Positions 24,801-35,900 of a stretch of DNA of 64,000 nucleotides are shown piece by piece; the first letter of the stretch is position 1; each line of letters starts with the position of its first letter. The notes under the pieces were generated by a model. The model saw nothing but the letters and a program-made list of their open reading frames with translations. It was not told the DNA's origin and did no database searches. A program made the translations under genes and the position numbers. The stretch comes from Lycorma delicatula (taxonomy: Eukaryota > Arthropoda > Insecta > Hemiptera > Fulgoridae), in the NCBI RefSeq assembly GCF_047948215.1, contig NC_134456.1, positions 196,366,034 through 196,430,033 on the forward strand. Reading direction: 5' to 3'.

Positions 24801-27419
24801 TGGATAATTTATCTTACTGTCCTGGTAACTTAAAAGATATCAGATAGTAACCAAAACTTTAGTACTATTTGTAAAGTGTAAAGAAGATGTAAAGATATTT
24901 TTTGAATAATAAAAAAGTTAATTATTCTTTTTACCTTATATTTTTTATGGAAAAAGGTGACTAATAAAATCATTAAGCGTAAGTTGATAAAAGTTTTAAT
25001 TGTAAAAATTTTCAAAATAATGTAATTTATTCTTTGGAAAATATTTTGAAGCTAATTACCAATACTTTCTTAAGAGGATTTACAGGTAGCACTGATTTTA
25101 CTAGTGCTCATCTTAAAAAAAGGTTATAAAACCCTTTATTATGTAGTTGGATAATAAATATGTTTACTATCTTGAGGTTTTTTCTAATTTTTCAAGATGA
25201 ATATTATTAAAAGCACAACTACTGATAACACTACTCCAAGAAAGTTCTGCTATTAACCACAAAAAGTCTTCTGGAAAAAAAAAATTATTCATTTGAAAGT
25301 GAATTGACTTGAATTGACTGGCTTTAATAATTTAAAAATTTGTTACGTTATTTATTGAATAATGTTATATTAACTAACTTCATTTGGGAAGATTTCTAAA
25401 AACATTTCTTTAAGTAGAAGTTTACATCTTAAAATAAAGTTTCATCCCAAGTTCTTTCTCATTTTCTCACTACCTATCATTTTGGAGGTACAATAATGAG
25501 TGAAATTAGAATATAAAATAAACAAATCCTGTTAGTTTATTCTTTAAAACATTTAAAAAGCCAAGAATTTTTTAACAAATTTAAATAGAAAATATTTTCT
25601 AAATAAACATTTAGTTACTTAACTAAAGAGTCAAACTGAATTAGAAAATAGAAATCTGTAGTAAACACTTTAAAGTAAGGTTACAGACTTTCTGAATCAA
25701 ATGCTGCAGGGAATGAAACTTAACTATTCCCTTAATGTTCACATGTCATCATACCCCAAGGCAAAAGGATAATGTACCATGAAGCTGAAAGCAAATTTTA
25801 CTTTTTTTTTTAAAGTATATAGTATTCCTTTTTATTTAATTTGTAACACTTCTAGTAAACAATGGGATTGAATATATTTCTATTAGTTAAGACACAGTTT
25901 GATAATTTGTAGGCATTTTTATACACAAAATACACTGAAAAAGATTGTTTTATATGAAATTTATTTTTGAATAATTATGCATTACTTTATAGATTGTACA
26001 AAAATACATACATGTCTAAATGCAAACTGAATATTCAAAGTTTAGTATTTTTCTTAGAGAATCCTTTTAGTACAATAACTCAAACAGCTATGTAATTTAT
26101 ATATATAATTACCACAAATATATCATTTTTTTATATCATATATCAAAATATATTAACATGTATCAACAACCTAATTCTTCTTATAATCAAATGACATATC
26201 ATCACTTATTCTTATTTTAATCAATTAACCCATTTAGTAGTATGAGAAATTTAAAGTTTTGTTTCTTTATTTTTGAGATTATGTTACCTTGAAAAAGGCA
26301 TTAAATTTAATTATAGTTTGGCAATTGATATTTTCCAGTTATTATATAACAGCGAATACTTTTTATTTTACTATCATATTATGTGTTTGAGGTAACCAAG
26401 TTATATCTAATGTTGCCATCAGATTCAATAAAAATCCTATGCAGTACATTAGTATAGTCAAAAAAAATACTTGACAAAGAGTTAAAAGTGGCTTTACTGA
26501 AAAAGATTTAAGTTATTTGTGACATTTCAATTTTATCTACTCTATGGTGCGTTTATGTATAGTAAATAAAGAATTATGAAGATTATGCATGATACTTGGA
26601 AAGATTATTGACATAGTACATATTTTTTGAGCATTGAAAAATCTCCTATTCTTGAAAATTAATATCTCTTCCAGAATAGATTTTAATTTATTTTTAATGA
26701 AGTCTCTCCTATTAATTAAACAACAAGAAAAATGGAATGTAAAATATGAAGAACAAGTAAATTTTTAAAATAAATTAATAAAAGAACCCTAAATTGTTAT
26801 TTTATTAATTTAAACATTGTTCTGAAACTATAATGTAAAAATTAATTTTTTTTGTCACTGAAACTTTTATTACATTAATATGAAATATTTGTTTGCAATA
26901 TTTGATTTGAAGAACTTTTGAATGAAAATCTTCTTATAATAAAATGACTGTTTAGTAAATAATATTTGCGAAATAGTGTATGAAAAATGAGATTGAATGA
27001 TTACTTTAAAACATGACATAAGCACCTGCGTTAAAATGACATGAAAATCAATATTAAATTACCTAAACAGAAAAGTAAATTAAATTATTTACTGATAAAT
27101 CTAACTTACTGTCATGAATAATTAAAATTATCACACTAATCATAATAACAAGTTATTATGTTAACTATAGTGGTAATAAAGTTTTTTGTATAAAATTAAT
27201 GTTATTTTTTTATTTATAACCATAATTTGTTTATCTTATAATCAGTAAATTACAGTATTTTTCTTGCAAAAGCAATCATGTTATTTCATCACAAATTTAT
27301 TTCATATTTGTATGAATCTATTTTAATGCAATTATGTTATCACCTGTATAGTGATATAAAATAAAAATTGTATCTCTTTTTAACACATAATTCCAACATA
27401 AACTTTTACTTGTGTGTAG
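18895..27419. other. Long AT-rich stretch, no gene recognised
   Basis: About 8.5 kb with no supportable exon or TE protein. A (TA)n tract lies at 22098-22122. The stretch around 21540-22060, with repeated AAAAGGTTTTT(T)GAAAAT-like motifs, may be a repeat but cannot be classified. Confidence 0.45.
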
Positions 27420-27532
27420 GTATTAAGATGAAATTGTGGATGATGAAAGCAAAGATTTTGCGAAATCCTACAATCAAGAAAAAAAGCCAGGAAATTTTGG
27501 ATGAAATACGCCAAAATCAAAGGAAAATCTGA
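27420..27532 (+). CDS. Candidate 3'-terminal coding exon, unknown gene
   Basis: A pyrimidine-rich tract (CTCTTTTT...CTTTTACTTGTGTGTAG) ends in AG at 27418-27419. The exon then completes a split codon and runs 36 codons to TGA 27530-27532. The peptide is basic and helical (IKMKLWMMKAKILRNPTIKK, then SQEILDEIRQNQRKI) and reads like the C-terminal tail of a real protein, with no in-frame stop and higher GC than its flanks. I do not recognise the protein and could not find partner exons upstream on +. An internal Met at 27428 is unlikely to be a start. Confidence 0.4.
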
Positions 27533-28313
27533 ACTCGATACTTTCAGAGTATTAATCAGTTTTTCTGCCAACTGAACTACCAAAGTTAATTATTTATCAA
27601 GTCATCCAACCTAATATTTTATTATTCTTTGATAAATGAAACAAGTATATAAACAAGTTTTATTTCTTTTTACATTATTCTGCATGAATTTTTATTTACT
27701 TCATTTCAAATAATTACTTTTGGAGTGCATTTTCTTTAAACAATTTAAGAATATATCTATATTCAAACTGAACCTTACATAACAAATTTCAGTTTAATGT
27801 ATTTACTTAGATAGTAAAGATAAAGTAAGATAGGAAAGATATTTAAATTGATTGATTGATATTTTATATATATATATACAGTAGGTATCGTTTATAGTGA
27901 CATCGGATATAATGAATATCGGATATAGTGACCAAAAATTTTCAATGGTTGGTTTGATATGCTGTTAATACATGAATACAGTATGTGTATTGTTTATAAT
28001 TAAATCGGTTGTAGTAAGATATCGCTTATTATGACATATTTTTTCTACTACGTCATACTTTTTTCCAGTAACGTAGTATATCTACGTTGTAGCTACAGAA
28101 ATATTTTAACGGTTAAAATGAGTCACTTTTTCCTTTTTACCTGTATATATACTATAGTTCTTGTTTTTCTTATCTTCTTCCTGTACCAGATTATTGTAAA
28201 CTGAAGCAACCACATTCAGTTGTTATTAATCTTTTGTTGCGAGTGTGTCATATCGTGCGGGTAGAGTATTTTATTTTACGTATCCTGAAAATTCACTTAA
28301 TCGTGATTTAATT

Positions 28314-29430
28314 ATGACTTCGCGAAAAACATTCACGATAGAGGAAAAGGCTCACATTACCTGGTGGTTAGAGAATGTCTAATAAGGATATTGCCCAAAA
28401 ATTAGGCGTAGGTCATTCGACAATATCGGTGTTATAGAAGAACCGTAAAAAAATTAAGAAAAAGTTTTAAACAAATTTTATGAAATCAATAAAATTACGG
28501 CCTAGTCAACATAATGATGTAGACCAAGCGCTGTTAAAATAGTTTAAATACCAGAGGGCTAGTGATATCCCTATTAGCGGTTATAACAACTACGGTGAAT
28601 GATTTTTCTGAAAAAATTCGGTAAACCACGTGAAATAACTTCAGCTTGGATACAACGGATCCGTCAGCGTCACGATATTATCTCGGGAAGAATAAACAGC
28701 GAGGCTCCAACCGGTGTCAGAAAAATGGCTAGAAACCTTTTGGCCAAAATTAAAAGAGGGTTATTCGGACGAAAAAATCTATAACGCTGATGAATCCAGT
28801 GTTTTTTTTTTTTTAACTGACGCCAGAAAGAACCCTTCGGTTTAAAGGCGAAACGTGTTCGGAGGGAAAATTATCAAAAGGAAGACTAACAGTACTAATT
28901 GCTACAAATATGACTGGAACTGACAAAAAAATCCTAGTTATAAGGAAAAGTGCAAAACCCCGCTGTTTTAAACATTTGAAATCGCTTCATGTTATGTACG
29001 AAAGTAATAAGAATGCTTGGATGACATGGGACGTAGGTAATGACATCGAAGGTAACGATAGCGACAACGATGAAGCCATCAACCCGCAAAATCTTCCAGA
29101 AGTTTATATTTATATTTTGGTTACAAAAATGGGACCGTGAATTTAAAGATTGAAAATGACAAAATCCTGCTCATTGAGAACTGTCCGGCTCATCCACACG
29201 TTGAAAATCTTTCAAGTATAAAGTTAGTGTTTTTACTACCGAAAACAACAGGAGTCTTACAGCCCTTAGATCAAGTTGGTGAAAGTCCACACAAGAAACA
29301 CCTAATTTTACAAATGATACAAGATTTAGATCAAAAAAAGAAAACACAAATAACTATTCTGGATGCTCTAATTATGTTAGAAAGATCATGGGATTTCTCC
29401 GCATACTAAAAAATTGCTTTCGACATGCAG
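28314..29430 (+). pseudogene. Tigger-like transposase, decayed (in copy 2)
   Basis: ATG 28314 opens an N-terminal helix-turn-helix (TFTIEEKAHITWWLENV, then NKDIAKKLGVGHSTISVL in another frame). CENP-B-like text follows (ITSAWIQRIRQRHDIISGRI at 28638-28700). The DDE domain has the first acidic site in IYNADESSVFF (about 28780-28810), an RTVLIATNM-like strand near 28895 and KPRCFKHLKSL. The second site is LLIENCPAHPHVENLSS (29171-29220), where family members have Asp-Asn and this copy has Glu-Asn. The third site is VLQPLDQ (about 29255-29275). Frameshifts, stops and a poly-T run at 28802-28814 break it. The C-terminus (LDALIMLERSWD) runs into the LINE insertion. Confidence 0.8.
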
Positions 29431-29756
29431 GATTTTTACCACAGACTGGCGAAGTTAGTGACGTCGCATGTGAAGGCATCCTCAAGTAGCGTGGTTACTC
29501 AATGCTTCAGGAGTCAAAGCGGGAAATCTCTTGACAGCCTCATTAGAAGCAAGATTGATTGGAGAGGGGATGGATGATGGAGGCTCCTGTCAAGAATACA
29601 TTTCACGTGGCCTACGTGGACTCCAGAGAAGACAATGACCTCGCACAATCTCTTGTAAGAATATTTAATAAGGTCAAGACGTTTAATGTTGGAAAGCTGG
29701 GCTAACTTCAAACAGAGTTATACGGCACTTCGACCGCTAACCTTACACGAAAAATA

Positions 29757-30375
29757 TTGGAATGCGTGGGGAGGAAGACGGGGCGGAAATATCACCAAGT
29801 CGCCCAAGGAGGCAGACTTCCCTACGCACGAAATGATGAAATACCGGCCGAGACCACGCACAAGGTTGAAACACTTGTCGTAAAGCCTACAGCGACGTAC
29901 GCGGACCTATTGAAAACGGTACGGAGCAAGGTCACGGTGCCCCCAACCACGGAGATTCTTTCCATACGGAGGACCGGAGACCGTATGGAAATAAAAATCA
30001 GAGAAGAGCGAAAAAATGGCGGGGAGTTTAAACAAACGGTCACTAACACAAAAAAGGATGGGAAGGTGACGGCAAAGACAAGAACAAGAACTACTGCGCT
30101 GCGCATAGGGACCTTGTATGTGGCACACAAGGCGTAGAAATAACAGAAGATCTGAGGAAGATTACAAGCTCTGAGCTCCCCGACAATATATGCTATAAAA
30201 TAAGAACTGGCTATGGCGAGACACGTGTTGCCTTCTGTCGGCTACCAGCGCCAATGGCAGAGTTAATCATGAGGAAAGGCAGAGTGAGGACTGGCCTGGT
30301 ATCATGCAGGGTGGACATTAGAGAGCAGCCTCTGTGGTGCTTCCGCAGACACAGACCCATGGGGGAGACCTTATA
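29757..30375 (+). pseudogene. Gag-like ORF1 remnant of the R1-clade LINE
   Basis: Open text at 29757-30137 includes VVKPTATYADLLKTVRSKV and IRRTGDRMEIKIREE, like the region before the zinc knuckles in R1-type ORF1 proteins. A change of frame leads to GVEITEDLRKI, AFCRLPAPMAELIMRKGRVR and PLWCFRRHRPMG (to about 30363). The Cys-rich knuckles that should follow CFRR are lost; sequence passes after about 60 bases to RT-proximal text. ORF1 proteins of this kind bind RNA in the retrotransposition particle. Confidence 0.65.
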
Positions 30376-30419
30376 GACTGATAGCAAAAAGGGCTCTGTG
30401 ACCCAGGGAACCCATTACA

Positions 30420-31390
30420 AGGGAACGTAACGAGATCACACATATCATCGATGGTCTATTTCCTCGTCGAGATATGATCGCTATGGAAGAACAAGGCGAC
30501 GATGACCCCCACACCGCCCTTCACCAAAGAGGAACTGGCTGCTGTTGTAGTACGGATGCCAGCAGATAAGTCACCTGGACCAGACCTCCTGCCTAACTTA
30601 GTTATTAAAGTGGCGGCCGTGGCCGAACCGGAAACGTCCCTCGACGTGTTTAACACCTGTCTGGTAGAAGGAGTGTTCCCGATAGTATGGAAGAGCCAAA
30701 GGCTCGTACTAGTTCACAAACCAGGAAAAGATCCGGAGCTCCCCACTTCGTACAGGCCTTCGCAATGATAGATGCAGTTGCCAAACTCTTAGAGCGAATG
30801 CTACAGCACAGGCTTCTTGAGGCTGTTGAAGGGATGGGCGGACTCTCTTCGAAACAATATGGTTTCCGAAGAGATAGGTCCGCCCTAGACGCGGTAACTG
30901 CTGTGTGCGAGGTGGCTCACAGAATTACACGCGATGATGGAGGCCGGCCCACCGGCAGAATGTGTGTACTGGTCACCGTAGATGTCAGGAATGCTTTTAA
31001 TAGCATCACTCACGCAGCTATTAGGCATTCCTTAATATCCTGTGGGATACCTGGATACATTACCAGGATAATAATTTCATATTTAACTGGGCATAAATTA
31101 ATCTGCGAAGTGGAGGATGGCGTAGTGGAACGTGCACTGGATAGGGGAGTACCGCAGGGGTCGGTCCTTGGACCAATCCTCTGGAACCTTGCATATGACG
31201 AGATCTTCCGCCTGCACCTGTCCCCAGGAGTTGCACTAACGGGATATCAGATGACCTCGTCATGGTGGTCGATGCAATTACCAAAGGAGAGGCGGTGGGG
31301 AAAATACAAAACGGCTATGAAAGCATCAAAGAATGGATGCAAGGAGTCGGGCACCCGAGAAAACAGAGGCGGTTATGATATCAACAGCTA
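30420..31390 (+). pseudogene. Reverse transcriptase of the R1-clade LINE, frameshifted
   Basis: Begins with NEITHIIDGLFPRRD (from 30430), then in another frame FTKEELAAVVVRMPADKSPG (30515-30575) and VFPIVWKSQRLVLVHKPGKD (30673-30732). The next frame gives AMIDAVAKLLERMLQHRLL, GLSSKQYGFRRDRSALDAV, motif A VLVTVDVRNAFNSI (about 30970-31010), VVERALDRGVPQGSVLGPIL (about 31122-31181) and VALTGY (to 31247). One base is missing just after TAT at 31245-31247, so the catalytic YADD motif is read out of frame; the GAT GAC pair survives at 31250-31255 in another frame. Enzymatically dead. Confidence 0.8.
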
Positions 31391-31394
31391 AAAG

Positions 31395-32140
31395 GTGATC
31401 CAGGCTGACAATCACCATCGAAGGACAGCGCATCACATCCAGGCCGGCCGTAAAATATTTAGGCATCTGGATTGATACCAGGCTGCGATTTGGAACGCAT
31501 GTGTAGAGGCAAGCAAGAAGGCGGACAGGGTCATGGCGCTAGTTGCCGCCCTGCTGCCTAACTGCAACGGATCAAAGCAACAACGGAGAAAAATCCTGGT
31601 AAGCGTGGCCCACTGTACTGTATGGTGCAGAGGTGTGGGCGGGAGCCATGGTATACATCAAATACAGGGAAACACTGGCGACATATCACAGACGGTGCTG
31701 TCTACGAGTCATATCCGGATACAGGACTGTCTCAGGAGCGGCTGCAGAGGTTCTAGCAGGACTTCTTCCTATCGACCTGGTGGTTGCACAACGGAGAAGG
31801 ATGGGGGAGATTAGGGCTCTCTCACCAGAAGAGAGAAGGCAGCAAAATAATAACATAAAAGTCGAGATGACAGCGGAGATGGGACCGGTGCGAGAAGGGA
31901 CGGTGGAGACTTCGGATGCTTAGTGATGTCAAACGATGTAGAGGCAGACGCCACGGCTCCCTAGATTATTACTTAACGCAGTTCCTGACGGGCCATGGAG
32001 GGATTAGGTCCTACCTGTTCAGGTTCTGCCTGGACAATTCCGATGAATGTCCTGTCTGCCACGAGGAGGAAACCGCCTACCATGTATTTTTTAAGTGCGC
32101 AAGATACGATCGTAAGAGAAAAGACGTTCTACATAAATAG
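31395..32140 (+). pseudogene. C-terminal region of the R1-clade LINE ORF2
   Basis: Pieces in shifting frames read RPAVKYLGIWIDTRLRFGTH (31442-31501), VMALVAALLPNCNGSKQQRR (31531-31590), AEVWAGAMVYIKYRETLATY (31628-31688) and RVISGYRTVSGAAAEVLAGL, then LDYYLTQFLTGHGGIRSYLF (31963-32022). A zinc knuckle follows, CPVCHEEETAYHVFFKC (32051-32101; Cys-Cys-His-Cys), typical after the RT in this clade. Stops and small indels break continuity. Confidence 0.78.
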
Positions 32141-32976
32141 ATGTTTTACATAAAGAGGATATGTTCACCCCAGAAGAAGTGCAAGATATATTATTGCACT
32201 CGGAGACGAACTAGAAGCCTGTCACTGACTATACCAGGACAGTCCTGCGGGACCTAATTACCTAGGGGAGATCCGCATCAGAGCTAGGCGTCAGAGGACA
32301 TGTAGGCGGACAGGCCCTCGGCCGAGCGCCTAGGGGGCCCCCGGGCGCGTGTGGGTGGCCTTGGCGCGATGAAGCTGCGGGCACTTCACACAGGTGTTGG
32401 ATGGCAGCCTGGGTGGTTTGGTATTTTAGGTAGATACTGTATCTGTGAAATGAACAGCTGTGTGCAGCTTCTGTGGGTTGCGCTTCTGGTGCGACATACT
32501 CTGTATTTTTGTTTTTATCTTTTAGTACTTACATAATTTTTAGTTTTAGGTATTACATTGTTTGTTAGCTGTATTTGTATATGTATTTATATTATTTTTT
32601 GTACTGACTATTTAATGATCACATGTAAGAATCTATATTGTGTTTTTAAATTAAGATCTGTACTTGTAATATGATATGACGTATGACTGTGTGTGTGTGT
32701 GTGGGCGATCAAATCCTACCTGATGGAATGCATTATTAGCTATACCAGGGAGGGTGGATAGCCAGGGGGGTGGGGGTTTAGTCGGTAGTGCGCATAGGTA
32801 TACATACGCTCTTTCTATAACCTAGCGGGACCTGTTAGCGACCCCGACACTGCATCGGCATCTGTAAAATGGATTCCCCACCAACACACACAAAAAAAAT
32901 TGCTACCTAAACATCGGTTATAATGATGTAAAATCGTTGATTCCTTGGAGGTCAATACTATAAATGATATATACTG

Positions 32977-35900
32977 TGTATATATACATTCCTTTCTAGC
33001 GAATTATTTTTTTTTGAAAGTATTTAGAAAACTTTAAAAATAGAAAAAAGTTTTGTTTATTGTTATAATATTTTAGATGACATTTCATTATAAATACTAT
33101 TATTTGATTGTAATATGGTCATACCTTAAACAGATTGTTGATTCACAAAACAATTTAAATATCTATGAAATAATTGGTTTGTATAATACAGTTATATTTT
33201 ACAACATTAAAAACATTTATTGGTTAATTTTATGTATATTATTTGATAATATTACACTCATAAGTTTTGTTAAGAATATATAAAAAGTATTATGAGTTTA
33301 CTTAATCTAAAAACTACCTTAAAAAGGTTTACTTTTCTTTTACAATTTATAAGCTCTAAAAATTAATATAAATAGACCAACATAACCAAAATGAAACCAG
33401 AACACTGAGTGAATTCTCTAAATTTCTCCTGAATTATTTTTCAACAAAAAAAAAAAAGGATGAAACTGAAAATAAAATTCTATTCAAAGAAATTCTATAA
33501 ACTATATTTATTCATTATGCTGCTTTAACTGAAGTTTTTTAATTTTTGCTCCTGAACTAATTTTTTCTATATGGAATAAGGCAGAAAAAAGAAAACAAAT
33601 TATTTATTCATAAACACAAATAAAATTTTAAGGAAGTAATAAAATTATCAATCAAATTTTATTTTAATTTTAAAAGTTGCATTTGTTACATAAGTGTCAG
33701 AAATATTTTAAAATAAGAAATGCTGGTCCTAAAAATGACAGATGAAAGATCAGGGTGTGTATTTAAATTACAACATTTAAAAATGTTTATTTTATTCATA
33801 TCTGAAATCAGCAGCTTCACATAGTTGAGTATGAAAGTTAAGTGGAAAACCAATAATACAAGATGGTGTAGAGATGTTTTGGTGATCCTTACAATCTATG
33901 AAAACAAATTTTGTAATTAATATAAACAATTCCTACTTCAACTAAATTCTCAAGACTGACATGAATTTAGATATATCAAAAATTATGGATGTGCTGTTCA
34001 ATTCTAACAAATATACTTATGTAAATATTGCTGTATGTTCAATAACAATGATGCTCTGGAGTTCATTTACAATGCCAATGATGCCAGACTGGCATCATGT
34101 TTTTTTTTTTATCTTTAAAAACGTTAATCTTAATTTACTGTTACATTTACTATTAATTGCACTAATTTAGATTTACTTATGAAAACCATATTTGTAAATG
34201 ATATCATCCTTGATTTACTTAATTCTGACTTAGTTAGTCTGACTAGTTAACATAAACTTACTTCTTACAACAAAAGCTATTAAATATGAATTCAACTGGC
34301 TGACAAATATCTGTTTAAATGGATCATAAATCAAATTTGATAATCTAACTATGATTTATTTCAAAGTACCTGACAGGAGTGCATATAATTGTTTAAAACT
34401 GTGTGTGTTGGCATTAATAAATGATGGTAAGATTACTTTTACCACACAAGTGTTTTGTGTCTGTATCTTACAAAATGTATCTCAATATTTAAGACGTCAA
34501 CACATCAACTTAAAGCAAAATGGGTATGAAATTACTAGTAAAAGAATGGGTATGAAAAGATGGGTGTGAAATACGCATTTCATAACCATCGGTGAAGCAC
34601 AGGTAAAAAAATATTTATTCTGTAATAACTTGCTGAAATTTTCATACTATTAAATTTTTAAAAGCCAAGTAATGAAAATGAAACATTGACGAATGAAGAA
34701 CTTGAGTTGCAATACTGATTAACATAACAAAAAATCTATTTAGGTTCTACGAAATTGAGAATGATGAATGAGATAGATGTACAGATTATATTTTTGTTAT
34801 TTTATTGTCACCATAATAGAGATCTTAAAATGTGATTATAATTTAATGGTTGTCACCATAATAGAAATCTTAAAATATGAATAGAATTTTGATGTAGTAT
34901 TTGTACAACTGTAGACTTTTATTTTATATGCTAAGTTTTGAATATGAACAACAAATTTTCTGAACATATTTAAATAAATATTTTTTTACTGAATAACCAA
35001 ATGATTTATTTTCTATTTTTATTTTGGCAACAGTTAAGTATATATATATTTATATATATATTTTTTTTTTTTTTTGAGCATCTTTATCCTTGCTTTCAAG
35101 AAAATTTTATTTTCAAGATTTTATTTCCAGGTACTGTGGGTATCACTAGTTTCTAAAGAATGTAGTTTAACAATATAAATTCTTAGTTGAAATAGAAATA
35201 TATAGATTATGAAAGAATCATAAATAATTACTGAAATTTTTACAAGTAACATATTCAATATATGGCAAAATATGGATTGTTGTAAAGCATTAAAAAGCAT
35301 TTTACAAAAGAGTGTATCATGGGAAATATCATTAAGTAATATTAGCAAATTACTTGACAAATAACTGAGAGTAGTTGGAGAAGCTGATTAATGAGATTGG
35401 TGCTTGGTGTAAATTAGAAATTAAAATATGAATTGGAGTTCTAATGTGGTTTAAGAAAAGGTAAAAGAGGAAAGGTTCTCATAAAACAACTCATACAAAT
35501 AAATGACTGATTCACTGCTGTTCAGCAGTGCTAAAATGTTTACTTAATAAATCTGAAAATGTATGAAGGCTGACACAGATAAGTTAATGTGGCTTATTAC
35601 TTCTCTTATCTGACCTATAGATAAAAGATAAGAAAACTGAAGTCCTTACTTCTCTTATCTTTTCCCTACAGGAAAGAAGTGATACGGGCTGATTATTCCT
35701 AAAATCTCTCTCAAAACTAATTGTTATACTTTAACAGTGTGGCTAGGTATACTTTTTTCCAGTAGTTGAGTTCAAAATTAATGGTGGAAGAAATTCTGTC
35801 CATTTTACTTCATCTTTTCTGTTCACTACAGAGGGCAAACTCCCTATAATTTACTATTTAATTTTATCCAATTTCAGGCTTAACATCTATAATACAGTAC

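Larger units (their letters stand above)
29490..32899 (+). mobile_element. R1-clade non-LTR retrotransposon inserted in the Tigger
   Basis: A GC-rich insertion, close to 50% GC against about 30% in its host. In order it has a gag-like ORF1 remnant, a reverse transcriptase, a C-terminal domain with a CCHC knuckle, a long 3' UTR (from about 32190, with a TG run at 32690-32703) and a short A8 tail at 32892-32899, after which Tigger sequence resumes. The RT and C-terminal motifs place it in the R1/TRAS/Waldo group of insect LINEs. The apurinic-type endonuclease expected between gag and RT is missing. The 5' boundary is uncertain (29440-29560), and I could not identify a target-site duplication. 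Confidence 0.8.
27879..32976 (+). mobile_element. Tigger-like DNA transposon (copy 2) carrying a nested LINE
   Basis: Terminal inverted repeats: the left end CAGTAGGTATCGTTTATAGT (27879-27898) matches the complement of the right end, CAGTATATATCATTTATAGT (32976-32957), and the left end is preceded by TA. Inner copies of ATCGGATATAATGA / ATCGGTTATAATGATG lie near both ends. Between them are Tigger transposase remains (28314-29430) and, from about 29490 to 32899, an unrelated LINE. Without the LINE the element would be about 1.7 kb, normal for Tigger. Insertion at TA is the rule in this superfamily (Tc1/mariner/pogo). Confidence 0.82.

Noticed and set aside
29822..30656. Open frames on - within the LINE
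   Set aside because: Antisense shadows of gag and RT, which read clearly on +.
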